This document shows positions 43,023 to 51,875 of a stretch of DNA of 64,000 nucleotides, piece after piece. The position numbers and the translations under genes were made by a program. Position 1 is the first letter of the stretch. Every line of letters starts with the position of its first letter. The notes beneath the pieces are model-generated. The model ran no database searches and was not told the DNA's origin. It saw nothing but the letters and a program-made list of their open reading frames with translations. This DNA comes from Arthrobacter sp. StoSoilB5 (GTDB lineage: Bacteria > Actinomycetota > Actinomycetes > Actinomycetales > Micrococcaceae). Location: positions 310,001 to 374,000 of the forward strand of contig NZ_AP024646.1 of the NCBI RefSeq assembly GCF_019977235.1, read 5' to 3'.

Positions 43023-43841
43023 ATGCCCAAGCGACCCAACCCGGCGGTGAAAATCGCCCAAGAGACAGCTCATAACGCAGTATTCGACGCCCAAGGCAAC
43101 ACCAAGCCGGGCGTACACAATGTCTTGCTGCGCGCCGTCGAAATCCAGCGGCCACTTGTCCTGGCAAACCTGCGCAGAATGCAGCGCAGGCATCCAAAGG
43201 CAACACCCGCGCAGCTCGCCGCGAAACTGGAGCGCCATTACCTGGGCGCAATCACAGGCGGGGGAGCCGCTGTGGGGGCTACCGCCGTCGTGCCTGGTAT
43301 CGGAACCGCAGCTTCGCTGGGACTCTCTGCCCTCGCTACCGTCGGGTTCCTGGAGACCACGGCGCTGTACGCTTCGACGCTGGCGGAGCTCCACGGCATC
43401 CGGCTAACAGACCCGGAACGGGCAAGGACGATGGTCATGGCCATCATGCTGGGCGAGGAAGGCACGTCTCTGCTGGGTGCCCTCAGTGGCCAGTCCCTGG
43501 GGCGAGGAAAGGGCGTGACCAATGCCTGGGGCACGACGCTCACCAAGAAGATTCCCGGCAGTGGCTTTGGCGTCATTCGCGATGCCATCCAACGCGCGTT
43601 CCTGAAGAATCTCCTGAAGCGGCAAGGCTCCGCGTTCCTGGGACGAGCCCTGCCGTTTGGCGTGGGTGCAGTGGTGGGTGGCGCGGGCAACCTGATGATG
43701 GGCCGCGCCGTTGTTGCAACTGCCAAGGAAGCCTTTGGTCCACTGCCCGATACGATCCCTGGCGAACTGCTCGCAGACGCGCCCACCAACGACACAATCA
43801 ATCTGACGCTGGAAGGCGGTAACAGTGGACCTCAACGCTGA
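43023..43841 (+). CDS. Hypothetical protein with Gly/Ala-rich hydrophobic segments, EcsC-like
   Basis: A 272-residue protein with a basic N-terminus, a Gly-rich hydrophobic stretch (GAITGGGAAVGATAVVPGIG, about residues 78-97) and a second one near the end (GVGAVVGGAGNLMMGR). The pattern is reminiscent of EcsC-family proteins, but I am not certain. GTG 43017 is an alternative start. The end overlaps the pxpA start by 17 bp. Confidence 0.65.
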   Translation: MPKRPNPAVKIAQETAHNAVFDAQGNTKPGVHNVLLRAVEIQRPLVLANLRRMQRRHPKATPAQLAAKLERHYLGAITGGGAAVGATAVVPGIGTAASLGLSALATVGFLETTALYASTLAELHGIRLTDPERARTMVMAIMLGEEGTSLLGALSGQSLGRGKGVTNAWGTTLTKKIPGSGFGVIRDAIQRAFLKNLLKRQGSAFLGRALPFGVGAVVGGAGNLMMGRAVVATAKEAFGPLPDTIPGELLADAPTNDTINLTLEGGNSGPQR

Positions 43842-44574
43842 TCTGGGGGAGTCGTTCGGCTCCTGGACCATGGGCGACGACGCCTCGATGTTCCGCATCG
43901 TGAGCAGCGCCAACGTGGCCTGCGGCTTCCACGCAGGAGACCCCCTGACCATGCTGGACAGCTGCCGTGCCGCGTTCGAACTGGACGTTCGCGTCGGAGC
44001 GCACGTAGGTTACCGGGACCTTGCCGGCTTCGGCCGGCGCTCATTGGACATGACGTTCGACGAACTGTTCGGCGATGTCCTGTACCAACTCGGCGCCCTG
44101 GACGGCATGGCCCACGCCGTGGGAGCGTCCGTGGATTACGTCAAACCGCACGGTGCCCTGTACAACAGGATCGTCCACGACCCGGACCAGGCCGAGGCCG
44201 TGGTTGCCGCCGTCCATGCCTACGATCCCGGGCTGCCGGTGTTGGGGTTGCCGGGCTCGGCGTGGCTGAAACTGGCCGAGGAATCCGGACACCCCGTATT
44301 CAGGGAAGCATTCGTGGACAGGGCGTACCTTCCTGACGGCACACTGGTCCCGCGACCCGAGGAAGGCGCCGTGCTGCACGATCCCGCCGCAGTGGTCGCC
44401 CAGGCTGTTCGCCTCGCGACCCGTAAGGAAGTGGTCGCCGTGGACGGAACAGTTGTCCCGGTCAGCGCCGATTCCCTCTGCATCCATGGCGATACTCCGG
44501 GAGCTGTGAACATGGCCGCGGCCGTTCGCGCAGGCTTGGAGGAGGCGGGGGTGGAGATTGATGCGTTCGCCTAG
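43825..44574 (+). CDS. pxpA: 5-Oxoprolinase subunit PxpA (LamB/YcsF family)
   Basis: A 249-residue LamB/YcsF protein with the conserved DLNADLGESFG, ANVACGFHAGDP, GAHVGYRD and VKPHGALYN motifs. In the PxpABC system it opens phosphorylated 5-oxoproline. The start is GTG with GGAAGGCGG in front. PxpB, normally between PxpA and PxpC, is missing here. Confidence 0.92.
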   Translation: MDLNADLGESFGSWTMGDDASMFRIVSSANVACGFHAGDPLTMLDSCRAAFELDVRVGAHVGYRDLAGFGRRSLDMTFDELFGDVLYQLGALDGMAHAVGASVDYVKPHGALYNRIVHDPDQAEAVVAAVHAYDPGLPVLGLPGSAWLKLAEESGHPVFREAFVDRAYLPDGTLVPRPEEGAVLHDPAAVVAQAVRLATRKEVVAVDGTVVPVSADSLCIHGDTPGAVNMAAAVRAGLEEAGVEIDAFA

Positions 44575-44619
44575 CTTGCGTGCAACGTGCCTTGAGCAAG
44601 AGGTTCATGAGGAGGTTTG

Positions 44620-45414
44620 ATGGGTGCCGTCGCAGTTGATCCAGGCCCCTTGACCCTGGCCCTTGCACCTGAGCAGGTTTTGGACCGTGCTTCCCTGCAC
44701 CTCGCCAATGCGCTGCTGGGAAACCCTGAATCTGCGGGCGGCCTCGAGATACTTTTGGGTGGCCTGCGTCTCCGTTTTGTCACGGCCTCGGCCCTGGCTG
44801 TCACCGGCGCAGAAGGCCTGGTCAAGCTCAACGGCTCCGAACTCCCTTTCAACAAAGCCGTTCGCGTCAGCCCCGGAGCGGTGCTGGAGTTTGGGCCGGC
44901 GCTCTTCGGGATCCGGTATTACCTGGCGGTTCAGGGAGGCATTGATCCTCGGTCGGAGCCCCTGCGCGCTGGCGGCACACTGACGTTCGGACGCTCCCAC
45001 GGCCACAATATCCCGGTGGAGAACCACGCTGCGCGCCGCGCCCCGGACCCCGAACGTCCGGTGGTCGCCAGGGTGGAACGCGGTCCGCAAGCCCACAATT
45101 ACGACGTCGGCACTTGGCTTCGGCTGACCAGCGAACCGTGGGTCCTCTCACCGGAATCGGACCGAGTCGGTGCCCGGCTTGTCGGTAGGCCGCTTGAGCT
45201 GGCTGGTGCGACTGAGCCGGCCCGGACTCCAGCACCCCAGCCCCAACCGTTGCTGTCGGGCTCGGTCCTTTTGCCGCCGTCGGGCTTTCCTGTCATTGCG
45301 CTAGCCGGCCACCGGGCGACGAGCGGGTCCCCAGTGATCGCAGTTGTTCGCGACGAAGACCTGGACCTGCTGGGGCAAGCGCGTCCGGGACAGATGGTTC
45401 ATTTGCTGGGGTGA
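44620..45414 (+). CDS. Divergent PxpC-like carboxyltransferase-domain protein
   Basis: A 264-residue protein of the KipA/PxpC family, shorter than usual. It has GPLT, LANALLGNP, LEILLGG, AVQGGID and SPESDRVGARLVGRPLE, but lacks the N-terminal TVQD.GR.GY...GVP.SGAMD segment: GPLT is followed at once by a short unrelated stretch and DRAS. The C-terminal TTGGYP motif reads ATSGSP. GAGGAGG precedes the ATG at 44620. Activity as a 5-oxoprolinase subunit is doubtful. Confidence 0.75.
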   Translation: MGAVAVDPGPLTLALAPEQVLDRASLHLANALLGNPESAGGLEILLGGLRLRFVTASALAVTGAEGLVKLNGSELPFNKAVRVSPGAVLEFGPALFGIRYYLAVQGGIDPRSEPLRAGGTLTFGRSHGHNIPVENHAARRAPDPERPVVARVERGPQAHNYDVGTWLRLTSEPWVLSPESDRVGARLVGRPLELAGATEPARTPAPQPQPLLSGSVLLPPSGFPVIALAGHRATSGSPVIAVVRDEDLDLLGQARPGQMVHLLG

Positions 45415-45416
45415 TG

Positions 45417-45518
45417 TGAGAAGACCGTTTTTCTCACTGGCGTTCAATCGTGAGAATTAAATAGCTCGATTTTCTCATCAATGGCAAAATATGAGAAAAT
45501 GGACTATCGATCTTCTCA
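45417..45518. promoter_or_regulatory. Array of three TGAGAA/TTCTCA inverted pairs before the Fic gene
   Basis: TGAGAA at 45417, 45451 and 45492 is each followed by TTCTCA at 45431, 45472 and 45513. Spacers are 8, 15 and 15 nt. The array fills nearly all of the 113-bp gap between pxpC and the Fic gene, ending 9 nt before its ATG. It looks like a multi-site operator, possibly for the winged helix at the end of the Fic protein itself. Confidence 0.7.
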
Positions 45519-45527
45519 AGGAGAGTC

Positions 45528-46712
45528 ATGGGCAGTGTGCCTGCATGGCCGTCAATCAGCTACGAACTGCATCCTTGGGCCGCGGATGCAGAACCGGGAA
45601 CGTCCAGGCGTCAACGGCTCCTGGCCCGCGGCCCCTACGAAGCTGCCATCCCGGCAGAAATTGCCGGCATCGATCCTCACGTTGATTCCCGGACCCAGTC
45701 GCTTGTTGAGGCAGCCACTGTGGAAATGGTCCGGTTCGACGCCGAGCTGGGACAGGACTCTGCGCCGTTCGCAGCATTGCTGCTCCGAAGCGAGTCGGCA
45801 TCGAGTTCCCAGATCGAGAACCTTACAGCCGGTGCGCGGGAGATTGTGCTGGCGCAATTAGGCGATCGCTCGAGTCCTAACGCTGCACTGATTGCGTCCA
45901 ATGTGGATGCCATGGAGGCTGCAATTGCCTTGTCTGAAGAGCTCAGCGTCCAGAATATCGGCGACATGCATCACACCCTCCTGGCGTCCTCCGACCAAGT
46001 CATAGCCGGGGAATACCGGGCCAGCCAGGTCTGGATCCGGGGCAACTCACCTCACTCAGCGGAGTTCGTGCCGCCCCATCACGGCCGTGTTATGGCAGCG
46101 ATGGAAGACCTGGTGGAGTTCATGCGCAGAGATGACATCCCCGCCCTGACGCAAGCCGCCTTGGCACATGCACAGTTCGAAACCATCCACCCTTTTGCGG
46201 ACGGCAACGGCCGCACGGGTAGGGCGATCGTCAGCGCCTTGCTCCGCGCTAAAGGGGTAACGGAAAAGGTAACCATCCCTGTTTCTTCCGGGCTGCTGAC
46301 CAATACCCGGCTCTACTTCGACGCTTTGGGTGACTACCGTCAGGGAAACATCCTGCCCATCATTGAGCGTTTTGCCGAGTCTTCCATGCTCGCGGTGGAA
46401 AACGGCCGATTGCTGGCGGAGGACATCCGGGCTGCCCAAAAGGAGTTCCTCGCAAAGATCGGATCAGCTCAGGAATCGGTGCTTAAAGTCCTTGAGCTCT
46501 TGCCTCGCGAGCCTGCAATCACCGCTGAGATGGCAGCCGATTACGCCAAGGTCTCGCAGGCAACGGCGTACAGGGCAGTGCAGCGGCTGGAAGCGGCCGG
46601 CGTCCTTACTCCCGCCGGGAAAGTGCGAGGCATCAGCGTATGGCTTGCACGGGACATCATCGACGCGCTGGACGACTTCGCGGCACGAGCCGGCCGCCGC
46701 GTGCGTCACTGA
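45528..46712 (+). CDS. Fic-domain protein with N-terminal inhibitory helix and C-terminal wHTH
   Basis: A 394-residue class II-type Fic AMP-transferase. The active-site motif HPFADGNGRTGR (221-232) is complete. The inhibitory motif (S/T)xxxE(G/N) is at S93-N98 (SSQIEN). Residues from about 320 form a winged helix (AADYAKVSQATAYRAVQRLEAAG split by the helix, KVRGISVWLA). AAGGAG precedes the ATG. Such Fic-wHTH proteins often regulate their own expression; the palindromic array upstream supports it. Target of AMPylation unknown, and no toxin partner is visible. Confidence 0.93.
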   Translation: MGSVPAWPSISYELHPWAADAEPGTSRRQRLLARGPYEAAIPAEIAGIDPHVDSRTQSLVEAATVEMVRFDAELGQDSAPFAALLLRSESASSSQIENLTAGAREIVLAQLGDRSSPNAALIASNVDAMEAAIALSEELSVQNIGDMHHTLLASSDQVIAGEYRASQVWIRGNSPHSAEFVPPHHGRVMAAMEDLVEFMRRDDIPALTQAALAHAQFETIHPFADGNGRTGRAIVSALLRAKGVTEKVTIPVSSGLLTNTRLYFDALGDYRQGNILPIIERFAESSMLAVENGRLLAEDIRAAQKEFLAKIGSAQESVLKVLELLPREPAITAEMAADYAKVSQATAYRAVQRLEAAGVLTPAGKVRGISVWLARDIIDALDDFAARAGRRVRH

Positions 46713-46717
46713 CCGCA

Positions 46718-48073
46718 CTAGCCAAACAGCAGGTGCGCCACCGTGAAAATCGCGAGCCCGGCCAGGGCACCCACAACGGTTCCGTTGATGCGGATGTACT
46801 GGAGGTCCTTGCCCACCTGCAGCTCGATCTTCTGCGAGGTTTCCTCGGCATCCCAGCGCGCAACGGTGTCCGAGATGACGCCTGCAATGTCCGAGCGGTA
46901 AGTGTTGACCAGGTAGCCCGCGGCGTCGCCAATCCAGGCGTTGACCTTGCCGGCCAGTTCGGCGTCGTTGACCAACCGTGAACCGAAGTCGCGGACGGCG
47001 CCCTTGAAACGCTGGCTGAGTTCACTGTCGGGATCGTCGACGGCGGTGAGCAGCGCGTTCTTGACCGTTCCCCATGTGCGGGATGCCAGTTCCCGCACTT
47101 CCGGATCGCCCAGGATCTGGGCCTTGATGGTTTCGGCGCGCTCGATCATGGCCGGATCATGCTGCAGGTCCTGGGCCAGGTCCGTCAGGTAGGCATCGAT
47201 CGATTTCCGTACCTGATGATTCTGGTCGCTTTGTACTGCCCGTACGAACTTCAGCAGTTCGACGTAGACCTTGTCGCTCACCAATCCATCCACGAATGTC
47301 GGCACCCACACGGGCGAGCGGTCCGAAACCAGCCTGTTTACCGTTGCGTGGTTGGCGTCCATCCAATCGGCCGCACGATCAACCAACAGGTCCACCAGCT
47401 TGTGGTGATGGCCGTCAGCGAAGATCCGCTCCGCCATCCGTCCCACGGGCGGTCCCCACGGCGGGGTGAGCAGGTGCTTGCGGACCATGCCCTCGATCAC
47501 TGCCTGCACGTCGTCGTCATTCAGCACGGTGAACGCGCCGCGGATCATCGCGCCGCCATCCTTGGCCACCCGTTCGGCGCCTCCCGGTTCGGATAGCCAA
47601 CGGCCGGCCTTGCGGGCAATATCAATGCTCGCCAACTTGTCCTGCACAACCTCCTGGGACAGGAAGTTGCTCTCCACAAATTCACTCAGCGATTCGCCGA
47701 TCTGGTCTTTGCGGCGCGGAATGATGGCTGTATGCGGAATCTTCAAGCCCATGGGGTACTTGAACAGTGCCGTCACAGCGAACCAGTCGGCCAACGCACC
47801 CACCATGCCACCCTCGGCCGCAGCCCTGACATACTCAAGCCACAGGTACTGCTTCTGGAAAGCGAAGGCCACCATGAACACAATGGCCATGCCTATCAAT
47901 AGGGCCAACGCCAGGCGTTTCATGCGGCGCAGAGCCGCCGCCTTTTCCTCGTCTCCCACAGCACGCCCGACGCCGGCGGACCCGGGTTGGGTAGCTCCGG
48001 AAGCTGCCGCTTGGGCTGGTTGGGCGTGGTTGGTGACGTCTTCGGCTGGGATTTGTTCAGAGTTCACCTGCAT
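46718..48073 (-). CDS. DUF445-family membrane protein
   Basis: A 451-residue protein with a charged N-terminus, a transmembrane helix (LALALLIGMAIVFMVAFAF, about 54-72), the DUF445 core (EGGMVGALADWFAVTALF, IPHTAIIPRRKDQIG) and a C-terminal helix. The function of the family is unknown. It ends 5 bp from the convergent Fic gene. Confidence 0.88.
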   Translation of the reverse strand: MQVNSEQIPAEDVTNHAQPAQAAASGATQPGSAGVGRAVGDEEKAAALRRMKRLALALLIGMAIVFMVAFAFQKQYLWLEYVRAAAEGGMVGALADWFAVTALFKYPMGLKIPHTAIIPRRKDQIGESLSEFVESNFLSQEVVQDKLASIDIARKAGRWLSEPGGAERVAKDGGAMIRGAFTVLNDDDVQAVIEGMVRKHLLTPPWGPPVGRMAERIFADGHHHKLVDLLVDRAADWMDANHATVNRLVSDRSPVWVPTFVDGLVSDKVYVELLKFVRAVQSDQNHQVRKSIDAYLTDLAQDLQHDPAMIERAETIKAQILGDPEVRELASRTWGTVKNALLTAVDDPDSELSQRFKGAVRDFGSRLVNDAELAGKVNAWIGDAAGYLVNTYRSDIAGVISDTVARWDAEETSQKIELQVGKDLQYIRINGTVVGALAGLAIFTVAHLLFG

Positions 48074-48122
48074 TAGCCCAGCGTAGCCCCGTGCGTGCAG
48101 CCGCGTGGGCTACCGTGGCTGC

Positions 48123-49013
48123 ATGACTAGCGACGATTTCGCCCCTCGCCGGCCCAAGGTCTACGCACACCGCGGTGCCAGCGCTGCGTTCGCAGAGCAC
48201 ACTCGTGCGGCATACCTCAAGGCGATAGCGGACGGTGCCGACGGTGTTGAGTGCGACGTCCACTTGACGCGGGACCAGCACGTCGTCTTGCTGCACGACT
48301 CCAATCTGGACCGTACCTCCACGGGCACCGGACCGGTCTCGGAGAAAACCCTCGAGGAACTCCGGGCCCTGGACTTCGCTTCCTGGAAGGGGGCCCGGAT
48401 ACCCGATGCGTACGGCGGGATCGCTGATCAATTCCTTACCTTGCCGGAACTGCTGGACATCCTGCGTGGCGCCGGGCGCGAGATTGGTTTGGCGATCGAG
48501 CTCAAGCACCCCAGCCCCTACCAGCTCAACCTTGAGGACCGGGTCCTGGACGTGCTGCTCAGTGAAGGTTGGACCCCGGGGGAGTCCCGGCTGGAGAACA
48601 TTCAAGTCTCCTTCATGAGCTTCGATTCCGACTCGATCCAGCACCTTCTGAAGAAGGTCCCAGCCCAGCACATTTGCCAGTTGGTGGACAACTTCTCGGT
48701 CCAGGAGCTCCGGCAAGAGCTTGGCCTGGGGCCGATCACGGCAGGTGCGGTGGCCAACGTCATGAAGGCAACCCAGTTGGAGGCCGAACGCATCCTGGAT
48801 CACGGTGAGGTAGGAATTGCCGGACCGGGAATCGACTATGTGAGGGAACACGCACGCAACGTCCAACGCTGGCTGGAATCCGGGAGGGTATTCAGGGTCT
48901 GGACCGTGGACTCGGAGAAGGACGTGGCACTGTGCCAAGGCCTGGGCATCCATGAGATCACCACGAACAGACCCGCCCAGGTCTTGGCCCAGCTCCAGGT
49001 CCCCAGCAGGTAG
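48123..49013 (+). CDS. Glycerophosphodiester phosphodiesterase
   Basis: A 296-residue GDPD barrel without signal peptide. HRGAS near residue 17, the ECDVHLT metal ligands and HDSNLDRTS are conserved. It should hydrolyse glycerophosphodiesters to glycerol 3-phosphate and an alcohol. TACCGT lies 6 nt before the ATG and no Shine-Dalgarno is visible, so the mRNA may be leaderless. Confidence 0.92.
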   Translation: MTSDDFAPRRPKVYAHRGASAAFAEHTRAAYLKAIADGADGVECDVHLTRDQHVVLLHDSNLDRTSTGTGPVSEKTLEELRALDFASWKGARIPDAYGGIADQFLTLPELLDILRGAGREIGLAIELKHPSPYQLNLEDRVLDVLLSEGWTPGESRLENIQVSFMSFDSDSIQHLLKKVPAQHICQLVDNFSVQELRQELGLGPITAGAVANVMKATQLEAERILDHGEVGIAGPGIDYVREHARNVQRWLESGRVFRVWTVDSEKDVALCQGLGIHEITTNRPAQVLAQLQVPSR

Positions 49014-49056
49014 GAGCGAACTTTGGGCACCACCGCGCTTGTGATTGAGTGGTCTC

Positions 49057-49491
49057 ATGTCATTCCGCTGGTCAGCCCGTGCCACCAAAAACGCTTCTGC
49101 CATCGGTCTGAGCGCACTTCTCCTGGGCAGTGCCATGAAGCACTTCCGTACACCAGGGTTCTACTACCCGGTGGTACCTGATTACTTGTGCCGCAGGGAC
49201 GAGCCGGCTGGCCAGCCGAATGGTCCCCTTGCCCTCATGTCCCGTGAGGAATGGGTCGCTTCCAGTGGCCTGCTCGAGGCGACTGCCGCCTTCGGGCTTC
49301 TCATTCCTGCCACCCGTAAAGTGGCTGCCGACGCCACAACAGCCATGTTTACTGTATTCCTTGCAGGGCATATTGATGCCCTGCTCCGTGCATATGGTCC
49401 CGACGGCACACCCGCCCAGCGACGCATCCACACGCTTCGGCTGCCTCTTCAGGTTCCACTCATTTTGTGGTCCCGGAGCCTGCGGAAATGA
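49057..49491 (+). CDS. DoxX-like membrane protein
   Basis: A 144-residue protein with about four hydrophobic segments. GLLEATAAFGLLIPATRK and TVFLAGHIDALL resemble the DoxX/MauE-like group. The ATG at 49057 is chosen over a TTG 12 bp upstream. It overlaps azlC by 4 bp and so belongs to that unit. Function unknown. Confidence 0.65.
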   Translation: MSFRWSARATKNASAIGLSALLLGSAMKHFRTPGFYYPVVPDYLCRRDEPAGQPNGPLALMSREEWVASSGLLEATAAFGLLIPATRKVAADATTAMFTVFLAGHIDALLRAYGPDGTPAQRRIHTLRLPLQVPLILWSRSLRK

Positions 49492-50270
49492 GCGGAGGCT
49501 CAGCCGTTCCCCCGAAACTCAGGGAGTCGCCAGCTTTCAAGATTGCCTTGTCGCTGAGCATTGCCACAGGACTCTATGGGGTGTCCTTTGGCGCCCTTTC
49601 AGTGGCATCCGGCTTCGATTTTTGGCAAACAATGGTGCTAAGCCTCTTGCTGTTCAGTGGGGGCTCGCAATTCGCATTCATCGGCGTGGTGGCCGGTGGT
49701 GGATCCGGCGTAGCAGCCATGACAGCCAGCGCTTTGCTCGGGCTGCGCAACGGCATTTATGGCATGCAGATCAACGCCATGCTGCGTCCACGTGGATGGC
49801 GGCGCTACATCTCAGCACACCTAACCATTGACGAGTCAACAGCAACGGCGTCCGGCCAGTCGGAGCTCGACGAACAACGCCGCGGTTTTTGGACTGCCGG
49901 CATCGGAATATTCATTCTCTGGAATATCTTCACTGCCATTGGCGCGCTGGCCGGCGATGCCATGGGCGATCCCAAGCAGTGGGGGTTGGACGGTGCAGCG
50001 GTTGCTGCGTTCCTGGCATTGCTGTGGCCGCGTCTGAAGGGACGCGAACCCTGGGCCATCGCCGCGGCGTGTGCACTTGCGACGATTCTCGCCGTGCCGT
50101 TTGTTCCCTCCGGAGTTCCCATCCTGGTGGCTGCGCTGGTGGCTGGTGTGATCGGTTGGTTCAGCCATGCACGCATGGATGAAGGACTTGAGCCGGACGT
50201 AGACCCGTACGCAGAAAAGCGTAAGCAAGGGCAAAGAGATCATCACACTGGCATCAGGGGGAACGAATGA
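49488..50270 (+). CDS. azlC: AzlC-family exporter subunit
   Basis: A 260-residue membrane protein with about six to eight helices. FSGGSQFAFIG and the LGLRNGIYGM region are characteristic of AzlC, the large subunit of branched-chain amino-acid exporters. It overlaps both neighbours by 4 bp. The ATG at 49488 is chosen over a GTG at 49467. Confidence 0.9.
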   Translation: MSGGSAVPPKLRESPAFKIALSLSIATGLYGVSFGALSVASGFDFWQTMVLSLLLFSGGSQFAFIGVVAGGGSGVAAMTASALLGLRNGIYGMQINAMLRPRGWRRYISAHLTIDESTATASGQSELDEQRRGFWTAGIGIFILWNIFTAIGALAGDAMGDPKQWGLDGAAVAAFLALLWPRLKGREPWAIAAACALATILAVPFVPSGVPILVAALVAGVIGWFSHARMDEGLEPDVDPYAEKRKQGQRDHHTGIRGNE

Positions 50271-50578
50271 ACCTTTGGCTCTGGATCCTCATCGCCTGCG
50301 CGCTTGCCTACCTCACCAAGCTGGTGGGCTATTTTGTCCCGGCCAAGCTGCTGCAGAGCCCGAGGATCATCCATATCGCAGGCACCATGACCATTGGGCT
50401 GCTGGCGTCCCTGACAGTAGTTAACGCTCTCGCGTCAGGACAGGGGCTCGTGTTGGACGCACGGATTGGTGCGTTGGCGGCAGCCGCGGTCGCTCTTTGG
50501 CTTCGCGCGCCGTTCCTGGTGGTGGTTATCTCGGGTGCTGCCGCAGCAGCACTGTTGAGGCTGCTCGGCTGGGGCTAG
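50267..50578 (+). CDS. azlD: AzlD-family exporter subunit
   Basis: A 103-residue protein with four hydrophobic helices, of the size and pattern of AzlD (YLTKLVGYFVPAKLL). It follows azlC with an ATGA overlap and together they should form an amino-acid exporter. Confidence 0.9.
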   Translation: MNLWLWILIACALAYLTKLVGYFVPAKLLQSPRIIHIAGTMTIGLLASLTVVNALASGQGLVLDARIGALAAAAVALWLRAPFLVVVISGAAAAALLRLLGWG

Positions 50579-50619
50579 CAGGTTTGGCGTGATTCGGCGC
50601 AGGCTGTATAGATTGGCCG

Positions 50620-50651
50620 CCGGCGGCCCACAATAAACGGCGGGCCGCCGG
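50620..50651. terminator. Bidirectional terminator after azlD
   Basis: CCGGCGGCCC (50620-50629) and GGGCCGCCGG (50642-50651), a perfect 10-bp repeat with a 12-nt loop, between the convergent azlD and DUF305 genes. Confidence 0.75.
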
Positions 50652-50662
50652 GGGAATGCTGT

Positions 50663-51283
50663 CTAGAGGCTGGTCAGCAGGTTCTTCATTTCCTGAATCT
50701 CCGCTTCCTGGCTGCTCACGATGTCCTTGCTGAGCTGCAGGGCCTGGGCGTTCTTGCCGTCCTTGCTCTCAGCCTTGGCCATTGTCACGGCACCCTCATG
50801 GTGGGTGATCATTTGTGTCAGGAAGAGCTTCGCTGCTTCAAGGCCTTGGGCCGCCTCGAGTTTCGCCATGTCGTCAGCGCCCATCATGCCGTCCATGCTG
50901 TGCCCCGAGGACATTTGGGGTGACACGCCCCAGCCCGTCAGCCAGCCGGTCATCTTCTCGATTTCCGGACCCTGCGCGGCTTTGATCCGGGTAGCCAATG
51001 AAGTGACCTCAGCGGGAATGTCCTGTTTCTTCAGGATCATTTCGCTCATCTCCACCGCCTGGGCGTGGTGGGGAATCATTATCTGGGCGAACATGACATC
51101 CGCGGCGTTATGGTCCGACGCGACGTTCTTGTCTGATGCCGCGGCCGGGCTCGACGAGGTGCCATGATCCATCCCGGGCATGGACGTGCCGGAGGAGCCG
51201 GAGCCTCCGCTGGCGCATCCGGCAAGTGCAATTGCCGCGGCGACGGTGGTGGCGGCTATGGGCAGAAATTTCCTGGTGTTCAT
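50663..51283 (-). CDS. DUF305-family lipoprotein
   Basis: A 206-residue secreted lipoprotein. The signal peptide ends in LAGC, followed by a Ser/Met/His-rich linker. The DUF305 domain has IMIPHHAQAVEMSEMI and MITHHEGAVTMAK, two similar His-rich helices. The family is ferritin-like and often linked to copper, but a role here is not proven. GAAGGA precedes ATG 51283. The preceding gene on the strand is a His/Cys-rich membrane protein and further up a TetR regulator. Confidence 0.92.
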   Translation of the reverse strand: MNTRKFLPIAATTVAAAIALAGCASGGSGSSGTSMPGMDHGTSSSPAAASDKNVASDHNAADVMFAQIMIPHHAQAVEMSEMILKKQDIPAEVTSLATRIKAAQGPEIEKMTGWLTGWGVSPQMSSGHSMDGMMGADDMAKLEAAQGLEAAKLFLTQMITHHEGAVTMAKAESKDGKNAQALQLSKDIVSSQEAEIQEMKNLLTSL

Positions 51284-51370
51284 AGAATCAAGTCCTTCAA
51301 GAAATGGGCGCACAGGGCGCCGCAAAGTTTGGTGTGGGGCAGGGGTGTGACCGGGATTCCGGCGCTGCGC

Positions 51371-51835
51371 CTACGTTCTACTGATTGACAGGTCACCCGG
51401 CGAAGGACTGCCGGGGCTGTAGGTCCAAAGGCCGCTAGCGGCGACAGCCGTGCCAAGGTACGGTTGCGCGACGGCGGGTGTACTGTCCGGCGCAGGCGCA
51501 GAAAGGGTGCCCGTCGCGGCCAAGGGGATGCAGGAGACGCCCATGGCATGCTGTGCGGAGCAGCTACCCGAGCAGGAGCACTGAGTTGTGACGGGTGGAG
51601 CACTGTGAGTAGTGGGCTCTTCCCAGGAGGCTCCGTGGCTGGAGTGTCCTCCGTGGCTGGAGCGTCCGGGGGCTGCTGAATCCGTGCCGGCACTGGAGAC
51701 TGCGCCGGCCGCGTGGAGGGAATGCGTTCCGGTCATGACGTGCATGCCCAGTATCCCGACAATCAGCGCAATGATCGCACCAAAGAGAACTATGGGCCCA
51801 AGGGAGAGTCCGGCCCTGGTCCGCGGAGCGGTCAT
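51371..51835 (-). CDS. Membrane protein with His- and Cys-rich outer region
   Basis: A 154-residue protein with one N-terminal transmembrane helix (IVLFGAIIALIVGILGMHVM, about 15-34). The outer part has SSHGGHSSHG and CSCSGSC, which look like metal-binding stretches. It may belong to the DUF6153-type family seen next to DUF305 genes, though I cannot confirm this. It lies 87 bp before the DUF305 gene and 40 bp after TetR. Confidence 0.7.
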   Translation of the reverse strand: MTAPRTRAGLSLGPIVLFGAIIALIVGILGMHVMTGTHSLHAAGAVSSAGTDSAAPGRSSHGGHSSHGASWEEPTTHSAPPVTTQCSCSGSCSAQHAMGVSCIPLAATGTLSAPAPDSTPAVAQPYLGTAVAASGLWTYSPGSPSPGDLSISRT

Positions 51836-51875
51836 GGCGTTCTTCCTTCCCAGCGCACTAAACGCCTGTCAGGTC

